Both the position numbers and the translations under genes were made by a program. From assembly GCA_022592445.1 (NCBI GenBank), contig JABYQR010000072.1, positions 1 to 64,000 of the forward strand: a DNA stretch of 64,000 bases, read 5' to 3'. Origin of the DNA: Cytidiella melzeri. Taxonomy: Eukaryota > Basidiomycota > Agaricomycetes > Polyporales > Irpicaceae. Shown in pieces: positions 32,592 to 43,220 of the stretch; the first letter of the stretch is position 1; every line of letters begins with the position of its first letter. The notes under the pieces are model-generated. The model saw only the letters and a program-made list of their open reading frames with translations. It was not told the origin of the DNA and did not search any database.

Positions 32592-32692
32592 ACTCTGTTG
32601 ATAAAGGACTACCTTGTACTCTCCAGTACTTCGCTCACCACACCTCTTACTCTCTATATCTCTATCTCCCCCTCAAGTTAACCACTTATCTG

Positions 32693-32698
32693 GTGAGT
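32693..32698 (+). promoter_or_regulatory. Possible splice donor near the LTR end
   Basis: G|GTGAGT matches the fungal donor consensus. With a branch-point-like GCTAAC (34225-34230) and TTAG (ending 34241) it could define an intron that removes ORF1 and places gag first. Both sites are kept in copy B. Confidence 0.35.
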
Positions 32699-32719
32699 GT
32701 AACCTTAACTGTTACATTT

Positions 32720-32730
32720 GGATAAGACTG
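32720..32730 (+). other. Self-primer binding site, copy F
   Basis: GGATAAGACTG, three bases after the LTR. It does not look like a tRNA 3' end complement but pairs perfectly with 32581-32591. Tf1 of fission yeast primes reverse transcription with an 11-base 5' end of its own RNA in the same way. Confidence 0.75.
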
Positions 32731-33131
32731 CCCCTACTCCCTCACGTCTCTGGACGTGCTGGAGGTTTCTTTCCCCTTTCTTCTAGGTCTTGTGCCTGTG
32801 CGTGGGCCCCCTTACAAATCCTCTAGAAATAGAGGTAGCCGGACCATAGGCTCTAAGTGGTAGTCGTGTCTAGGCCATGCCTTGATGCGCACAACTTGAA
32901 TCACCCTCTCGCCCGACGCTCCTAGAGCTGATCAGAGCAGGGGTTGGCATTATGCCAACATGATGAAAGTGTGCCTCCCCACAGGCGATAGTGGAGTCTG
33001 GTGTCAGACAGCTCGTTATAAGAGCTAGACAACAGGACTTGAAGCCCATGAGTGCCTAGGCACGAAGACGGGTAACTTGTTCTGGCCGGACTTAGGGTCA
33101 GTGCAATACTGATCCGCCAACCATTTGCCGC

Positions 33132-34076
33132 ATGGGTGGAACCATGACGGAGATCCTTACACCACCGGACCTGGAGAGAGAGTCCAGGCCGACGCCGGCA
33201 CTACCCCACGCACACACAGGACCTCTCCTTTATGGAGATTTGTTCCGCACATCACTGAGCTGTCAAGCTCATCACACTTTGTCACACACAGTCACCATGC
33301 CCATCTCTCGCTTCATCGCTGCTAAGTCTGGTCGCAAGGCCCCTTACTCCATCCCCGTCCGCAATGAAGTCACCGGACTTCAGGAACGCCTCACAGTCTC
33401 CAAGGAGACACTTGACAAGTTCAAGGACGCTGGCAAACCTCGCCGGCTCAAATACCCCGATAACAAGCCCCTCATCAAGAGGATCGACCTCGAGGAGCAG
33501 GCTCGCACCACCATTGAGCATGAGGAGAACCAGGCTCGCATGAGTCAGGTCTCTCATCTAATGTCTCAACTCAACCTTCTCGATCGTATCGAGAAGCAAG
33601 AGAAGGAGAAAGCTGAAAAGCTTACTCTCCTTCAGCGTATCGAGGAGCGCAATCAACGCGCTTACATTCCCACTCCCACTCCTCTTCCCTCCAATCTCCA
33701 CTTCCGTAAGACGAAGCTTATGCTTCGTCAACAGGAGTTCGAACCCATGATCACAGCAGCCTGTCAAAGGCTTGAGCCTGTGCTCAACAAGCTGAACGCC
33801 TCTTTTGCAAGTGGTGGCCAATCTTCGGATGCACGGCTCAACACTCGCCGCGAAAATGTTCAGCTGCTGATTGGTCGAGTCTACATGATAGAACAGTGGT
33901 TCAAGGAGAACCATACGGACAAGATGTCGAATAGGGAATGGAGAATGTTGAAAAAGGACTTGAAGAGTTTAGGAAGGATTAGTTTTGTAGACATACATCG
34001 GAGATGGGGTTACATACTAGAGCTGCTAGAAGGGCTGTTCGACATGAACGCCTTTGTATATGCGGAAATGGAATAA
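33132..34076 (+). CDS. Extra ORF upstream of gag (ORF1), copy F
   Basis: A 314-residue frame between the self-primer site and gag. A second ATG (33298, MPISRFIAAKSGRKAPYS, context CACCATG) may be the true start and would give 258 residues. Visible parts: a basic N-terminal stretch, VRNEVTGLQERLTVSKETLDKFKD, a charged helix region with coiled-coil character (IEHEENQ...RIEKQEKEKAEKLTLLQRIEERN), PTPTPLP, then two helices (KLMLRQQEFEPMITAACQRLEPVL; LLIGRVYMIEQWFKENHTDKM) and a C-terminal VDIHRRWGYILELLEGLFD. It is kept in copy B with mostly silent or conservative changes, so it is likely translated. Ty3/gypsy elements normally begin with gag. I recognise no family; RNA binding or a particle function are only guesses. 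Confidence 0.75.
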   Translation: MGGTMTEILTPPDLERESRPTPALPHAHTGPLLYGDLFRTSLSCQAHHTLSHTVTMPISRFIAAKSGRKAPYSIPVRNEVTGLQERLTVSKETLDKFKDAGKPRRLKYPDNKPLIKRIDLEEQARTTIEHEENQARMSQVSHLMSQLNLLDRIEKQEKEKAEKLTLLQRIEERNQRAYIPTPTPLPSNLHFRKTKLMLRQQEFEPMITAACQRLEPVLNKLNASFASGGQSSDARLNTRRENVQLLIGRVYMIEQWFKENHTDKMSNREWRMLKKDLKSLGRISFVDIHRRWGYILELLEGLFDMNAFVYAEME

Positions 34077-34224
34077 AATGTATGGGCTGACAAGCCTCAT
34101 TTTACTTGGTGACAACTTCCTGAAAAGGATTTAATGTGTGAAAACAACTCTGACAAGAGTTCATTGTGTGAAAAGTGGTGTTTCTCTTCTTTTTATACTA
34201 GAAATAGTATTTCGCTTATCCTTT

Positions 34225-34241
34225 GCTAACTAAGAAATTAG
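34225..34241 (+). promoter_or_regulatory. Branch-point and splice-acceptor-like sequence before gag
   Basis: GCTAACTAAGAAATTAG, six bases before the gag ATG at 34247, has a CTAAC branch motif and a TAG acceptor at a usual fungal spacing. It is identical in copy B (4389-4405). Confidence 0.35.
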
Positions 34242-34246
34242 AAGCA

Positions 34247-35535
34247 ATGGCTACTCAATCTAACGCCGGATCCAACGCTGCTTCCGCTGCTGCCAACCTC
34301 ACCCACTCTGTTCCTTTCGGCAAAATCACGCCGATTGTCTACAACCCTTCAGTTGAGAACTTTGAGCAGCATATCTTCCACAACCTAAACACGGCCCAAA
34401 GGGCTTTTACTCGTACGGTTGAAGGTGGAGCAACTGCTGCCATTGTCCACAATATGATGAATCAAATGGTTCTTATCTGGAACAACCAGCTGTCCCTCCT
34501 GGAGGATAACCTCCAGGAATACGTCGATAAGGTCGCTCAAGACCTATATTCGCAGTCCGCTGCTGACACCCAAGTCCAGCGGATGGACACGGACCTGGAT
34601 ATGGTCAAAACGACGATCACAAATGTGGTCAACCAGATTAATCAGCTTCCCTTGTCTCAAGGACAAGGAGGATCCTCGCGCCAGCCCAAGATTGGCGAAC
34701 CCCCGGAGTTCAACGGTACCGATGGCAAGGTCAAGTTCAACGAGTGGTTGAACAAGATCTCTCTGTGGCTTGTCCACGAGAACGTTGCTACTGACAGGCA
34801 ACGTATTGCCGTCGCGATGAACCGGCTCTCAGGCGCGGCGGCTCAATACATGGAGCCGTGGATCAAGAAGCTCACGAAGGGTCAGACGATCGGAACGTGG
34901 GAAGAGTTCGAAAACGAGCTCAAGGTACAATACGGGCAACGGGACGACAAGGAAGGTGCTCGAAAGGAGCTCAATGCCTTGTTCAACAATACGGATCTGG
35001 CACATAAGAACTTCGTCAAGTACGCGGAACGTTTCCGTACGCTTGGAGGCTTTCTGGATATGAGGACGACTTGCTTATTCACAAGCTCAAGCACGTCATC
35101 GAAAAGGACATGAGGCTCGTCATGATCGGAAAAGACGAAAATCAAATTCCGACAACATGGCCTCAGTTCCTCGATCTCTTGCTCGACATCCACAAGAAGG
35201 TCTATCCGGAGAAAGCGCAGGGCCAGATCTTTGCGAAGGAAAAGGATACGTCCACTCCTATGGAGGTGGACGCTGCGGACAAGAAGAAAAAGAAGAACAA
35301 GAAGCGGAACAAGGGCAAGGGCAAAGAGGTGAATTCGACTGAAAAGTCGGAAAAGTTCTGCCACATCCATAAGTCGAAAGGACACAATACGGATGAGTGC
35401 AACCTCAACGGCCTAAAGAAGAAACCCGATGAAAGAAGAAGGATGGGAAGAAGGATGGCAAGTCTTCGGCGCCGAAGAAGATTCGGGCAGCAGATGCCGA
35501 GGACTCAGGATCAGACAGCGAGGCGAAGCCCCTAA
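34247..35535 (+). pseudogene. Gag of chromovirus F, frameshifted
   Basis: Starts MATQSNAGSN at 34247. It has the same gag core (IAVAMNRLSGAAAQYM...ENELKVQYGQRD...FVKYAERFRTLG) and variant zinc knuckle C-x2-H-x4-H-x4-C (FCHIHKSKGHNTDEC) as copy B. Compared with B, single bases are missing near 35045, 35432 and 35522, with a fourth near 35554. The readable frame therefore jumps at about 35045 (34223-35113 to 35071-35535) and the tail after 35432 is scrambled. At the position of B's TAG, this copy has AAG. Confidence 0.85.
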
Positions 35536-35684
35536 GGCTTCGTCGTCAAAACAAAAAATGTTAATACCGCGCGCCTAGAGTTGGCGGCTCATATAGAGGA
35601 GGTTCCAACGGAAGATGATGAACCTTCGACTCCTCACCCGTCCCCTGACAAGGGTAAAGGGAAAAAGCCGACCAAGGGCAAGGA

Positions 35685-35728
35685 TTTTTTCCGAAGCGTC
35701 ATGTGACTCCCTGCGAACATGAACGCTT
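35685..35728 (+). promoter_or_regulatory. Candidate -1 ribosomal frameshift signal between gag and pol
   Basis: T TTT TTC (35685-35691) fits the X XXY YYZ slippery pattern in the frame that continues gag. TGA closes this frame at 35704-35706. Shifting back one base enters pol. The stem is AAGCGT+CATGT (35694-35704) with ACATG+ACGCTT (35717-35728, one bulged A), loop 12 bases. The spacer is only 2 bases, shorter than the usual 5-9, unless the base of the stem opens. Unchanged in copy B. Confidence 0.6.
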
Positions 35729-38700
35729 AGGCCCTGATACCCTCGATCTTTGTACCGTAGATACTGTCAAAAATGTAGCGCGTTCAAAGAATTCATTTTT
35801 TCTACCGGTTACAATTTGGGTATATGGAAAGAAAGTGCAGGTCGAAGCTCTGGTAGATTCAGGAGCCACAACCACGTTCATCAGTAAGTCAGTGGTTGAA
35901 AGTAACAATCTGGTAACAAATCAACTGGCATCACCGTTTAACGTCATCAACGTCGACGGTACTCCCAATAAAGATGGTCAAATCACTCACTCAGTACGTG
36001 CATACCTAGAAATAGGTTCGCACAGAGCAAGGCAACACATGCTCGTTACTGATCTCGGTAGTAAACAAATGATTATCGGGATGACCTTCTTACGCCGCCA
36101 CAATCCGGAGATAGATTGGGCAAATGGCGAGTGGAGATTTACCAGATGTCCTGAACTCTGTGCCCCAAGAGCTCGTAAAAAGATCACTGTAACTCAAGAA
36201 GAGATCGATGAACTTGAGTTACCTAAGGGACGTTCGGTGTCAGACAACCTGGACGGAATAGGAAGTGTCGACCCGGACAACCCTCACATCCACTGGATCG
36301 ACTTAGACGATCCAGAAGACCAAGAAATAGCGGAAATAATCGCTGAACTTTCTGGAAAGGAAGATGAGGGCTTTGAAGATGGTTTTGACGAACAGGAATC
36401 CGTCAATTGGAAACCATTAGTACCGAAATATCTTTGGGAATTTGGTGACGTCTTTTCAAAGAAAAAATCAGAGCGCATGCCGTTACGCAAACCGTACGAT
36501 CACGCGATCGAATTTGAGGAAGGTGCCTCCCTTCCCAAAGCGGCTAAACTATACCCGCTGTCTCCAATGGAAAAGAATTCTTTAGATCAATGGATCGAAG
36601 AGGAACTCCGAAAAGGTTACATCCGCAAATCGAAAAGTCCGATTGCAGCACCTGTGTTCTTCGTCAAGAAGAAAGATGGCTCGTTGCGTCTTGTGCAAGA
36701 CTACCGAAAACTGAACGACATCACGGTGAAAAACCGGTACCCCATACCTCGCATCAACGATTTAATCAATTCGTTAAGCAAGGCTAAGGTCTTCTCAAAG
36801 ATTGATCTTAGATGGGGATACAATAATGTTCGCATCCGAAAGGGTGACGAATGGAAGACGGCGTTCATCACACACCGTGGTCTTTTCGAAGCCAAGGTGA
36901 TGTATTTCGGTTTCAGTAACGCACCTGCAACGTTCCAAGCCATGATGAATGAAATTCTGAGTGATTTGATCTTAGAAGGACATGTCATGGTGTATCTCGA
37001 CGACATCCTCATCTTCACTGAAGACAAGAAGGAAAACCGTCGTATCACACAGGAAGTGCTCAAGCGTCTACGCGAGAACGATCTATTTGCCAAACCAGAA
37101 AAATGCTTTTTTGAAAAAGATCGCATTGAGTACCTAGGCATGATCATTTCTCACGGACACATCGAGATGGATCCAGCCAAACTCACTGGAGTTACTGAGT
37201 GGCCGCGACCTGAAAAGGTTAAGCAAGTCCAAGCCTTCTTAGGCTTCGCTAATTTCTATCGGCGTTTCATCAAGGACTTTGCTAAACATGCGAAACCGCT
37301 CACTATTCTTACAAAGAAGGACCAATCCTGGATCTGGAAAGATGCTCAGGAACAGGCCTTCCAAAGTCTGAAACAGGCTTTTACGTCAGCACCCATTCTG
37401 AGGATACCAGATGACGAAAACCCTTTCCGTCTGGAAACAGACGCTAGCGACTTTGCTACAGGAGCGGTACTATCACAACTGGACCCAGCTGACAAGCTGT
37501 GGCATCCAGTAGCCTTCTACTCTAAATCACTCAACGTCCATGAACGTAATTATGAGATATACGATAAAGAGTTGTTGGCTATTATCCGTGCCCTGGAAGA
37601 GTACCGTCAACATCTGGAAGGACATCCGATTACCGTAGAAATATGGTCGGATCACCAAAACCTGACATATTTCAGGAATGCCCAGAAGCTGACTCGGAGA
37701 CAAGCGCGATGGGCGTTATACCTCACGCGATTTAATTTCGTGCTCCGGCACAAACCCGGAAAGACCATGCTTACCGCAGATCCTCTGTCCAGGAGGCCAG
37801 ATCATGAAGAGGGGGTAAATTCCGATAACGAGGACAAAATTCTCCTTAAACCCGAGTTTTTTGCCATCTCTGCTATCGAAAACTCTCATGACTCGCCTAT
37901 CAACGATGATGAAATCCTAAGACGGGTCAAGGAAGCACTCATGAACGACGAAGTTACCAAGGACTATCAGCAGTTACTTAACTCTGGTCCTAGGGAGTTC
38001 AAGAAATCACTAGAGGAATGGAATTTTGAGAACGGATTACTCCTATACCGTGGAAAAGTCTACATCCCCAAAGATCAGAAATTAGATCTGAGACGCCAAA
38101 TCATCCAGATGCATCACGATCTACCTTCTGCCGGACATCCTGGCAGATGGAAAACGTACGAACTGATCTCGAGAAACTACTGGTGGCCAGGTTTAACCAC
38201 TGATGTCAAGAAATACGTGACAGGCTGTGACACATGTCAGCGGATGAAGACTCGTCCGCAACAGCCTTATGGACCACTCATCCCTAATCCGGTTCCGGCC
38301 GAACCATGGGATATCATGACTGTCGACTTGATTACTCAGTTACCGGAGTCTGATGGCTTCAATGCTATCTGCGTAGTTGTAGACCGCCTCACTAAAAGGG
38401 CGCACTTCTTCCCTATTGTAAACGAGTTCTCGGCAAAAGACCTTGCAGCTCTACTCTATGAGAGAGTCTGGACCCTTCACGGGTTACCTTTGCAAATCAT
38501 TTCCGACCGAGGTCCACAATTCGCAGCAGATTTATTCCAGGAATGGTGTAAAATGCTAGGGATAGAATCTACAATGACTACTGCATATCATCCGCAGACT
38601 GATGGTCAAACTGAACGAGTTAATCAAACACTCGAACAGTACCTGCGTGTTACGTTGATCAACTACATGACGACTGGGCTAGACTGCTCAGTTCGGCTGA

Positions 38701-39388
38701 GTTCGCATACAACAATGCAGCGCACGAGGGAACTAAGCACTCGCCTTTCTACCTCGAATACGGCAGACACCCTAGAGCTGGTCCAACGCTCACTAAGGAC
38801 CTGAAAAGGTCTGACATGAATGACATCATGTGGAACCGCTTGCAAGCTCAAGAGCATGCTAAGGCGGCGTTACAACTTGCGGCTGAACGCATGAAGTGGT
38901 ACTATGACAAGCACGTCCAGAAGGTCCCCTTCAACGAAGGCGATCAGGTCATGCTAGATCTGAGAGACTACCAAAAATCTGGACATAAGCTGTCAGCCAA
39001 GTACTACGGCCCATTCAAGATTGCTGAAAAGCTCTCGCCGGTCACATTCAGACTGGAATGGCCCGAACGTTCACCAAGGATACACCCTGTATTCCATGCA
39101 AGCAAGTTGGTACCGTACAACGAACCTGAATTCGAAGGCCAAAAGCTGGAGATGCCTCCGCCAGATATCATCGACGGAGAAGAAGAATACGAAGTCGAGA
39201 AGATTCTCAAGTCAAGACGTACAGGTCGTGCCAAAAAGCTTCAGTATTACATACGCTGGAAAGGCTACGGACCGAACGACGACACGTGGGAACCTGTAGA
39301 AAACATCACGCACGCTCAAGAAGCGATCAAGAAATTCTACGACGATCATCCCCGAGCTATTCGCTCAGCTACGATTTACTGTGTATAA
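35703..39388 (+). pseudogene. Pol of chromovirus F: protease, RT, RNase H, integrase, chromodomain; one frameshift
   Basis: First frame 35703-38804 (1,033 codons; it begins at a GTG and is open from 35658). It holds retropepsin DSGA (residue 52), RT with YLDD (36993-37004), and RNase H (LETDASDFATGAVLS, DKELLAI, SDHQNLTYF). Integrase follows with an HHCC finger (HHDLPSAGHP...CDTCQ) and D,D,E residues (TVDLI, SDRGPQF, TERVNQ). A one-base loss near 38668 moves integrase into the frame that ends at 39388. That frame then gives AEFAYNN, GPF, and a C-terminal chromodomain (YEVEKIL...QYYIRWKGYGPNDDTWEPVENI, about 39187-39345). A chromodomain binds methylated histone tails in related elements and directs integration. 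The gene as written cannot make full integrase. Confidence 0.93.
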
Positions 39389-39624
39389 GTTACGAACAAC
39401 ACACCAAGGATCATCCACGATCCAATGACGCAACCGAGGAGGGTACGGACTAGACTACCATCAGCCAATGAGGTGTGAACCCCGTCAGGGGCGTCGGTAG
39501 AAGCCGCTAGAGTCACTCGGAACTGCTTAGGCACCCTCTTGACAATGGTGAAAAAGTGGACTCAATGACCAAGGTGTTCGTTCAAAACTCTTTGCACGGA
39601 GTTCAAAGCAAGAAGGGGGGGTAA

Positions 39625-40349
39625 TGTCACAGATTTTCAATGTTTCTACAAGACTTGCCTTACCAGGCAACGGTATTATTGGGAATATTTAAGCGCTTGT
39701 CAAGCGCTTATCCAGCGCTTATCCGGCGTCTATTTAGGCGCTTATCCAGCGCTTATCTGGCGCTTATCAGGCGCCTATTCCGGCGCTTATTCTCAGTGCC
39801 TATCAATTGATGCGCTGATGCGCCTCCTGTCTCTGATGCGCTGATGCGCTCCTTTCCTTATCTGTGTATCACATGATAGAACTCTCTGGAACCTTGTGGA
39901 ACTTGCTGGAACTATGATGTCATAGTATAGAACATTCCATTAGATGATGTCATAGTTCTTAGAACCTTCTGGAAAAGTCTAGCCTTGTCTTAGAACAAGC
40001 TAGAACAAGTCTAGCCTTGGAGCTGGGTCATGGGGTCAGGTCATGGGGACAATTGCTATTGGTTGATTATTGAAGTGGCACCACTAGGGCATAGGGCATG
40101 CTTAGTAAGGTAGATTACTTCGCTTACTCATGTAGGTATTAGGGGTCTTAGGGTAGTACCTGGGGTCCTCCCCTTCATGTATATATAGAGGCACTCCTGA
40201 GGGCATATCCCCTCAGTCTTATCCACTCTGTTGATAAAGGACTACCTTGTACTCTCCAGTACTTCGCTCACCACACCTCTTACTCTCTATATCTCTATCT
40301 CCCCCTCAAGTTAACCACTTATCTGGTGAGTGTAACCTTAACTGTTACA
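39625..40349 (+). repeat. 3' LTR of chromovirus F
   Basis: Reads identical to 31992-32716, preceded by the purine tract AAGAAGGGGGGGTAA (39610-39624). Confidence 0.95.
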
Positions 40350-41187
40350 GCCTTGAGCTCACATTTGCAGTCGTCCATCTTTTGCAGGAATAGAAGCTGT
40401 CAGTCAACTCGATGTCAAGCTAGCCACGCGAACATCTCTTCAAATTTGGATTGTGAACGTTGATCTGCATGCTCGCGCGCGACTCGTCGACATTGATGGA
40501 ACTTCGCGTTCAAGGTTTTTAGTGCCGACCGCCTTCGACGACAACAGCAAGTACATTATGTGTCTATTTCTTGTTCTCACGTCATGTATATGTATGTACA
40601 GCATGCATGCGCATATAGATCTGATTGTTATACGCGCGATATCGAGAATCCCGAGCGGAATGCATATGGAAGCGCGAGAACCGCAATATTAATATTAATA
40701 TATATGGCGGCCACCTATTGTTCCGCTTGAAGAATACATGACTTATAGGCCAATAATATCCGGTCTTTATTTTCACATAATCTTTATATATTCTCGTGCA
40801 TATTTGATGAATATGCGAAGAATATGCAGCCTATTCAGCGCCTATTTCTCAATAATAGGAGAGGCTGATGTGCGGTGTATGCCACTCCGCGATGGCTTCA
40901 GAGACCGCTATGACTAAGCTTGGCAAGCGCATTCTTTGTGGCGCGTCCCGCTACGCGCCGACTTGGACAGACTCCCGCTCTGAATCCGGAGTCCGCAACA
41001 CGTCCCCGAGTTGTTCGTTCATCCAGTTTTCGCTTCGCTGGCAGTGGCAACAACTTGACGAAAAAGTGTTGAATCCTGCGTATGCCTGTTCTCTCGCTCA
41101 AAGTGTGCCATTTCACTACCTGTAATATCCGTTACCGAACTAACAATGATGCGATGAACTTGCCATTAGTACGCACGAAATTGCAGC
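40350..41187. other. No confident gene; A+T-rich intergenic stretch
   Basis: 40385-40560 has an open frame on the plus strand (GIEAVSQLDVKLATRTSLQIWIVNVDL...) behind a TTTTGCAG acceptor-like site. It might be an exon whose upstream part lies left of the chromovirus (GTGCGT donor-like at 31957), or noise. 40680-40850 is A+T-rich (AATATTAATATTAATATATAT). The last 300 bp are probably promoter of the F-box-like gene. Confidence 0.4.
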
Positions 41188-43220
41188 ATGCCAGTGAAGA
41201 CACGAAAGGTGCTCGCTGGACTGCTTGCACTGCCAAACGAGCTCCTCCTAGAAATTGGAGAGCTACTTTTTCTAACAGAGACGACAAATCCTGGTAGATG
41301 TATCAAGTTTACAGCTACATGGGTGCTCGCTCGCGTTAACCGGCGCCTGAGAGCTATCATCCTGCCTTTGCTCTTCCGAGAGCTCAACTTCAAGAGTCCA
41401 GAGGCATTCGTGGAGTCCCTGACGCTTTTCTCTCCAGGCGGGAAAAACGAGTCTATGGCTCCTTCTGTCAGGTACGGCTTGGCACAATATGCGCATTCAT
41501 CGTCGACCGCAGCTCACACTGACCATTCGGACCATTGGCATAGATCTATACGCATATGGCGCAACCTCGCTTATGATCATTCATGGACGGGCACACCCAC
41601 GATACCGGTACACTCCAACCTCGCTCTCTCATTTTGCAGCCTGAACGAGTTCGAGTGCAACGAAACAATGCTAGGTGCATCTATGATCACGATCCTGGGT
41701 CGTTGCGGGCAGCTCAAGGCTCTAGCAGTGGCCTGCGTGGATGTATGGCCTGTGTTAAAGCTGGTGTCACTCACGAATTTGCAAACGTTGCGCCTGTTTG
41801 CCGTTGCCCGCGTGAATGTGTCTGAGAGCTGGGCGTCGTCAATTGGTCACATCAGCCCTACATCTTACACATCTATCACAACACTTGGGCTCTACAGGAA
41901 ATCACTTGCCGAGAGCGACGAACTCGTCGAAGCATGTCTCAAAAAATGTCACTTCCCGAATCTCTGCGTCCTTGTGCTTCAGAGCTATGCGCTCCCCCTT
42001 GAAGACTTGTTTCACTTCATCCATCAGCATCCAACTCTATTAGAGGTAAACGTCGATACAGCAGCGGGGATTGCGGTGCGCGTGGAGGCGCTGCTCAAAC
42101 TCATCGACGGCACGGGGACGTGGAAGAATGCAAATGGTTCGGGCTACTCTGGGACAAAACACTGCCAGATCGGGTTCGACTTCACAACGCACAACACACA
42201 GCCATACCCTCCTCACCTTGTGGCTGACACTGTGACCACCTGCCGCTCATTCGCATTCACTCGCGCCCATCTCGGGTCCAATGCACCGTTGTGGACCTCA
42301 GCCTTTGGGTCGGTGTACCCTCGATATAGCTGCACTGCATTGACGATGCATCGCTTGAACCTCCTTTATTTTGACGAAGACGGAGACAAGGGGGCTGCAA
42401 TCTTGGATATGCTGAAGTGCTTGTCTCTCGAGACTCCCAATCTTGTGGAGCTCCGTATTCAAGTCGACGACCTTGGGGGGATGGAAGAAGGCGTGGGATG
42501 GCTAGTAAGCACTTTCCCGTTAAATCACCCAGAGGGCACAGATATTCACTCACACAGGTCGGGATAACAGACGTTTTGCACAACCTTTCGCAGCTACGGA
42601 AGCTGGCGATTCATTGGCGGTCTGTCAACTGCGAGAGTGGACTCGCTTGGGGAGATTATGGGCAATGGTTTAGGCCAGCAGGCGGACCCAACTACTACGT
42701 CCCCATTATCGACGACATTTTCCCTCCGTTCGAATGGATAAGAGGCCGCGCTAGAACTCCGTCTCTGTCTGATCTGACAACTGGGTATTACCCTCTGCAA
42801 GATGATCGCCACATACCTCAAGTGATAACGGGCGTTAGAGCCTTACTGAACGTTGCAGACGATGAAGAACTCGACGAAGAGGACGAAACGCTGATTATGC
42901 AAGCTTGGCTAATCCGAAACGAAAGGCTCATCAAATACGTGACCGAAATTTGTGCCGCCGCTTCGCCTTCACTCGAAGAATTCGACTGGTTCTTCTTCTC
43001 AGAACGGTTTCATCATGTTCACAGTGCCGACGATCACGCCTCCGTCGTCTGGAGCTCGAAGATCTCGCGGCCTGTGAGTGGCAAGGAAGCTCGGGTCGCG
43101 GGTACCTTGCGATGGACAGGGTGTCTGCTAGGAGACCCGCCGCCTTTCTATCCACTGGTAGGACAAGAATTGGAGCGCGCAACGAAACTCCGTAACCGTG
43201 CATGGATCCCTATGGCATGA
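41188..43220 (+). CDS. F-box-like, leucine-rich-repeat-like protein
   Basis: Two exons (41188-42504, 42558-43220; 53-nt intron GTAAGC..ACACAG) give 659 residues. The N-terminal 15-55 (LALPNELLLEIGELLFL...WVLARVNRRLRAIILPLLFREL) matches the F-box-like start typical of agaricomycete proteins. Irregular Leu-rich segments follow (LKALAVACVDVWPVL, LTNLQTLRLFAVARV, FPNLCVLVLQSYALPL, TPNLVELRIQV). F-box proteins link substrates to SCF ubiquitin ligases; substrate unknown. A further exon after 43220 (a CAG acceptor at 43259) cannot be excluded. Confidence 0.75.

Larger units (their letters stand above)
31992..32716 (+). repeat. 5' LTR of chromovirus F
   Basis: TGTCACAG...CTGTTACA. The U3 holds a 10-bp tandem motif (GCGCTTATCC and variants, 32057-32160), then doubled GATGCGCT units, then TATA at 32547. 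A 7-bp hairpin CTGAGGG/CCCTCAG (32564-32583) overlaps the inferred transcription start at 32581. A GTGAGT donor-like site lies at 32693. Confidence 0.95.
31992..40349 (+). mobile_element. Complete chromovirus (Ty3/gypsy, Tf1/sushi-like) copy F
   Basis: Two 725-bp LTRs (31992-32716, 39625-40349) read as identical. GCCTT flanks the element on both sides (31987-31991, 40350-40354), a 5-bp target duplication. Order inside: self-primer site, ORF1, gag, protease, RT, RNase H, integrase with chromodomain, purine tract (39610-39624). The identical LTRs mean a recent insertion. Gag carries at least three one-base deletions relative to copy B and integrase carries one frameshift, so this copy cannot itself make all proteins unless these are sequence errors. 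The reverse copy B (2018-6648) belongs to the same family. Confidence 0.95.

Noticed and set aside
40453..40692. Short plus-strand frame after the chromovirus
   Set aside because: Possible exon remnant (with a CAG acceptor at about 40387), but no partner exon or domain could be confirmed.
23760..41187. CACTA-type terminal inverted repeats around the transposase
   Set aside because: I looked for CACT-starting and AGTG-ending inverted ends left of 25754 and right of 31892 (and after the F insertion) and found no convincing pair.
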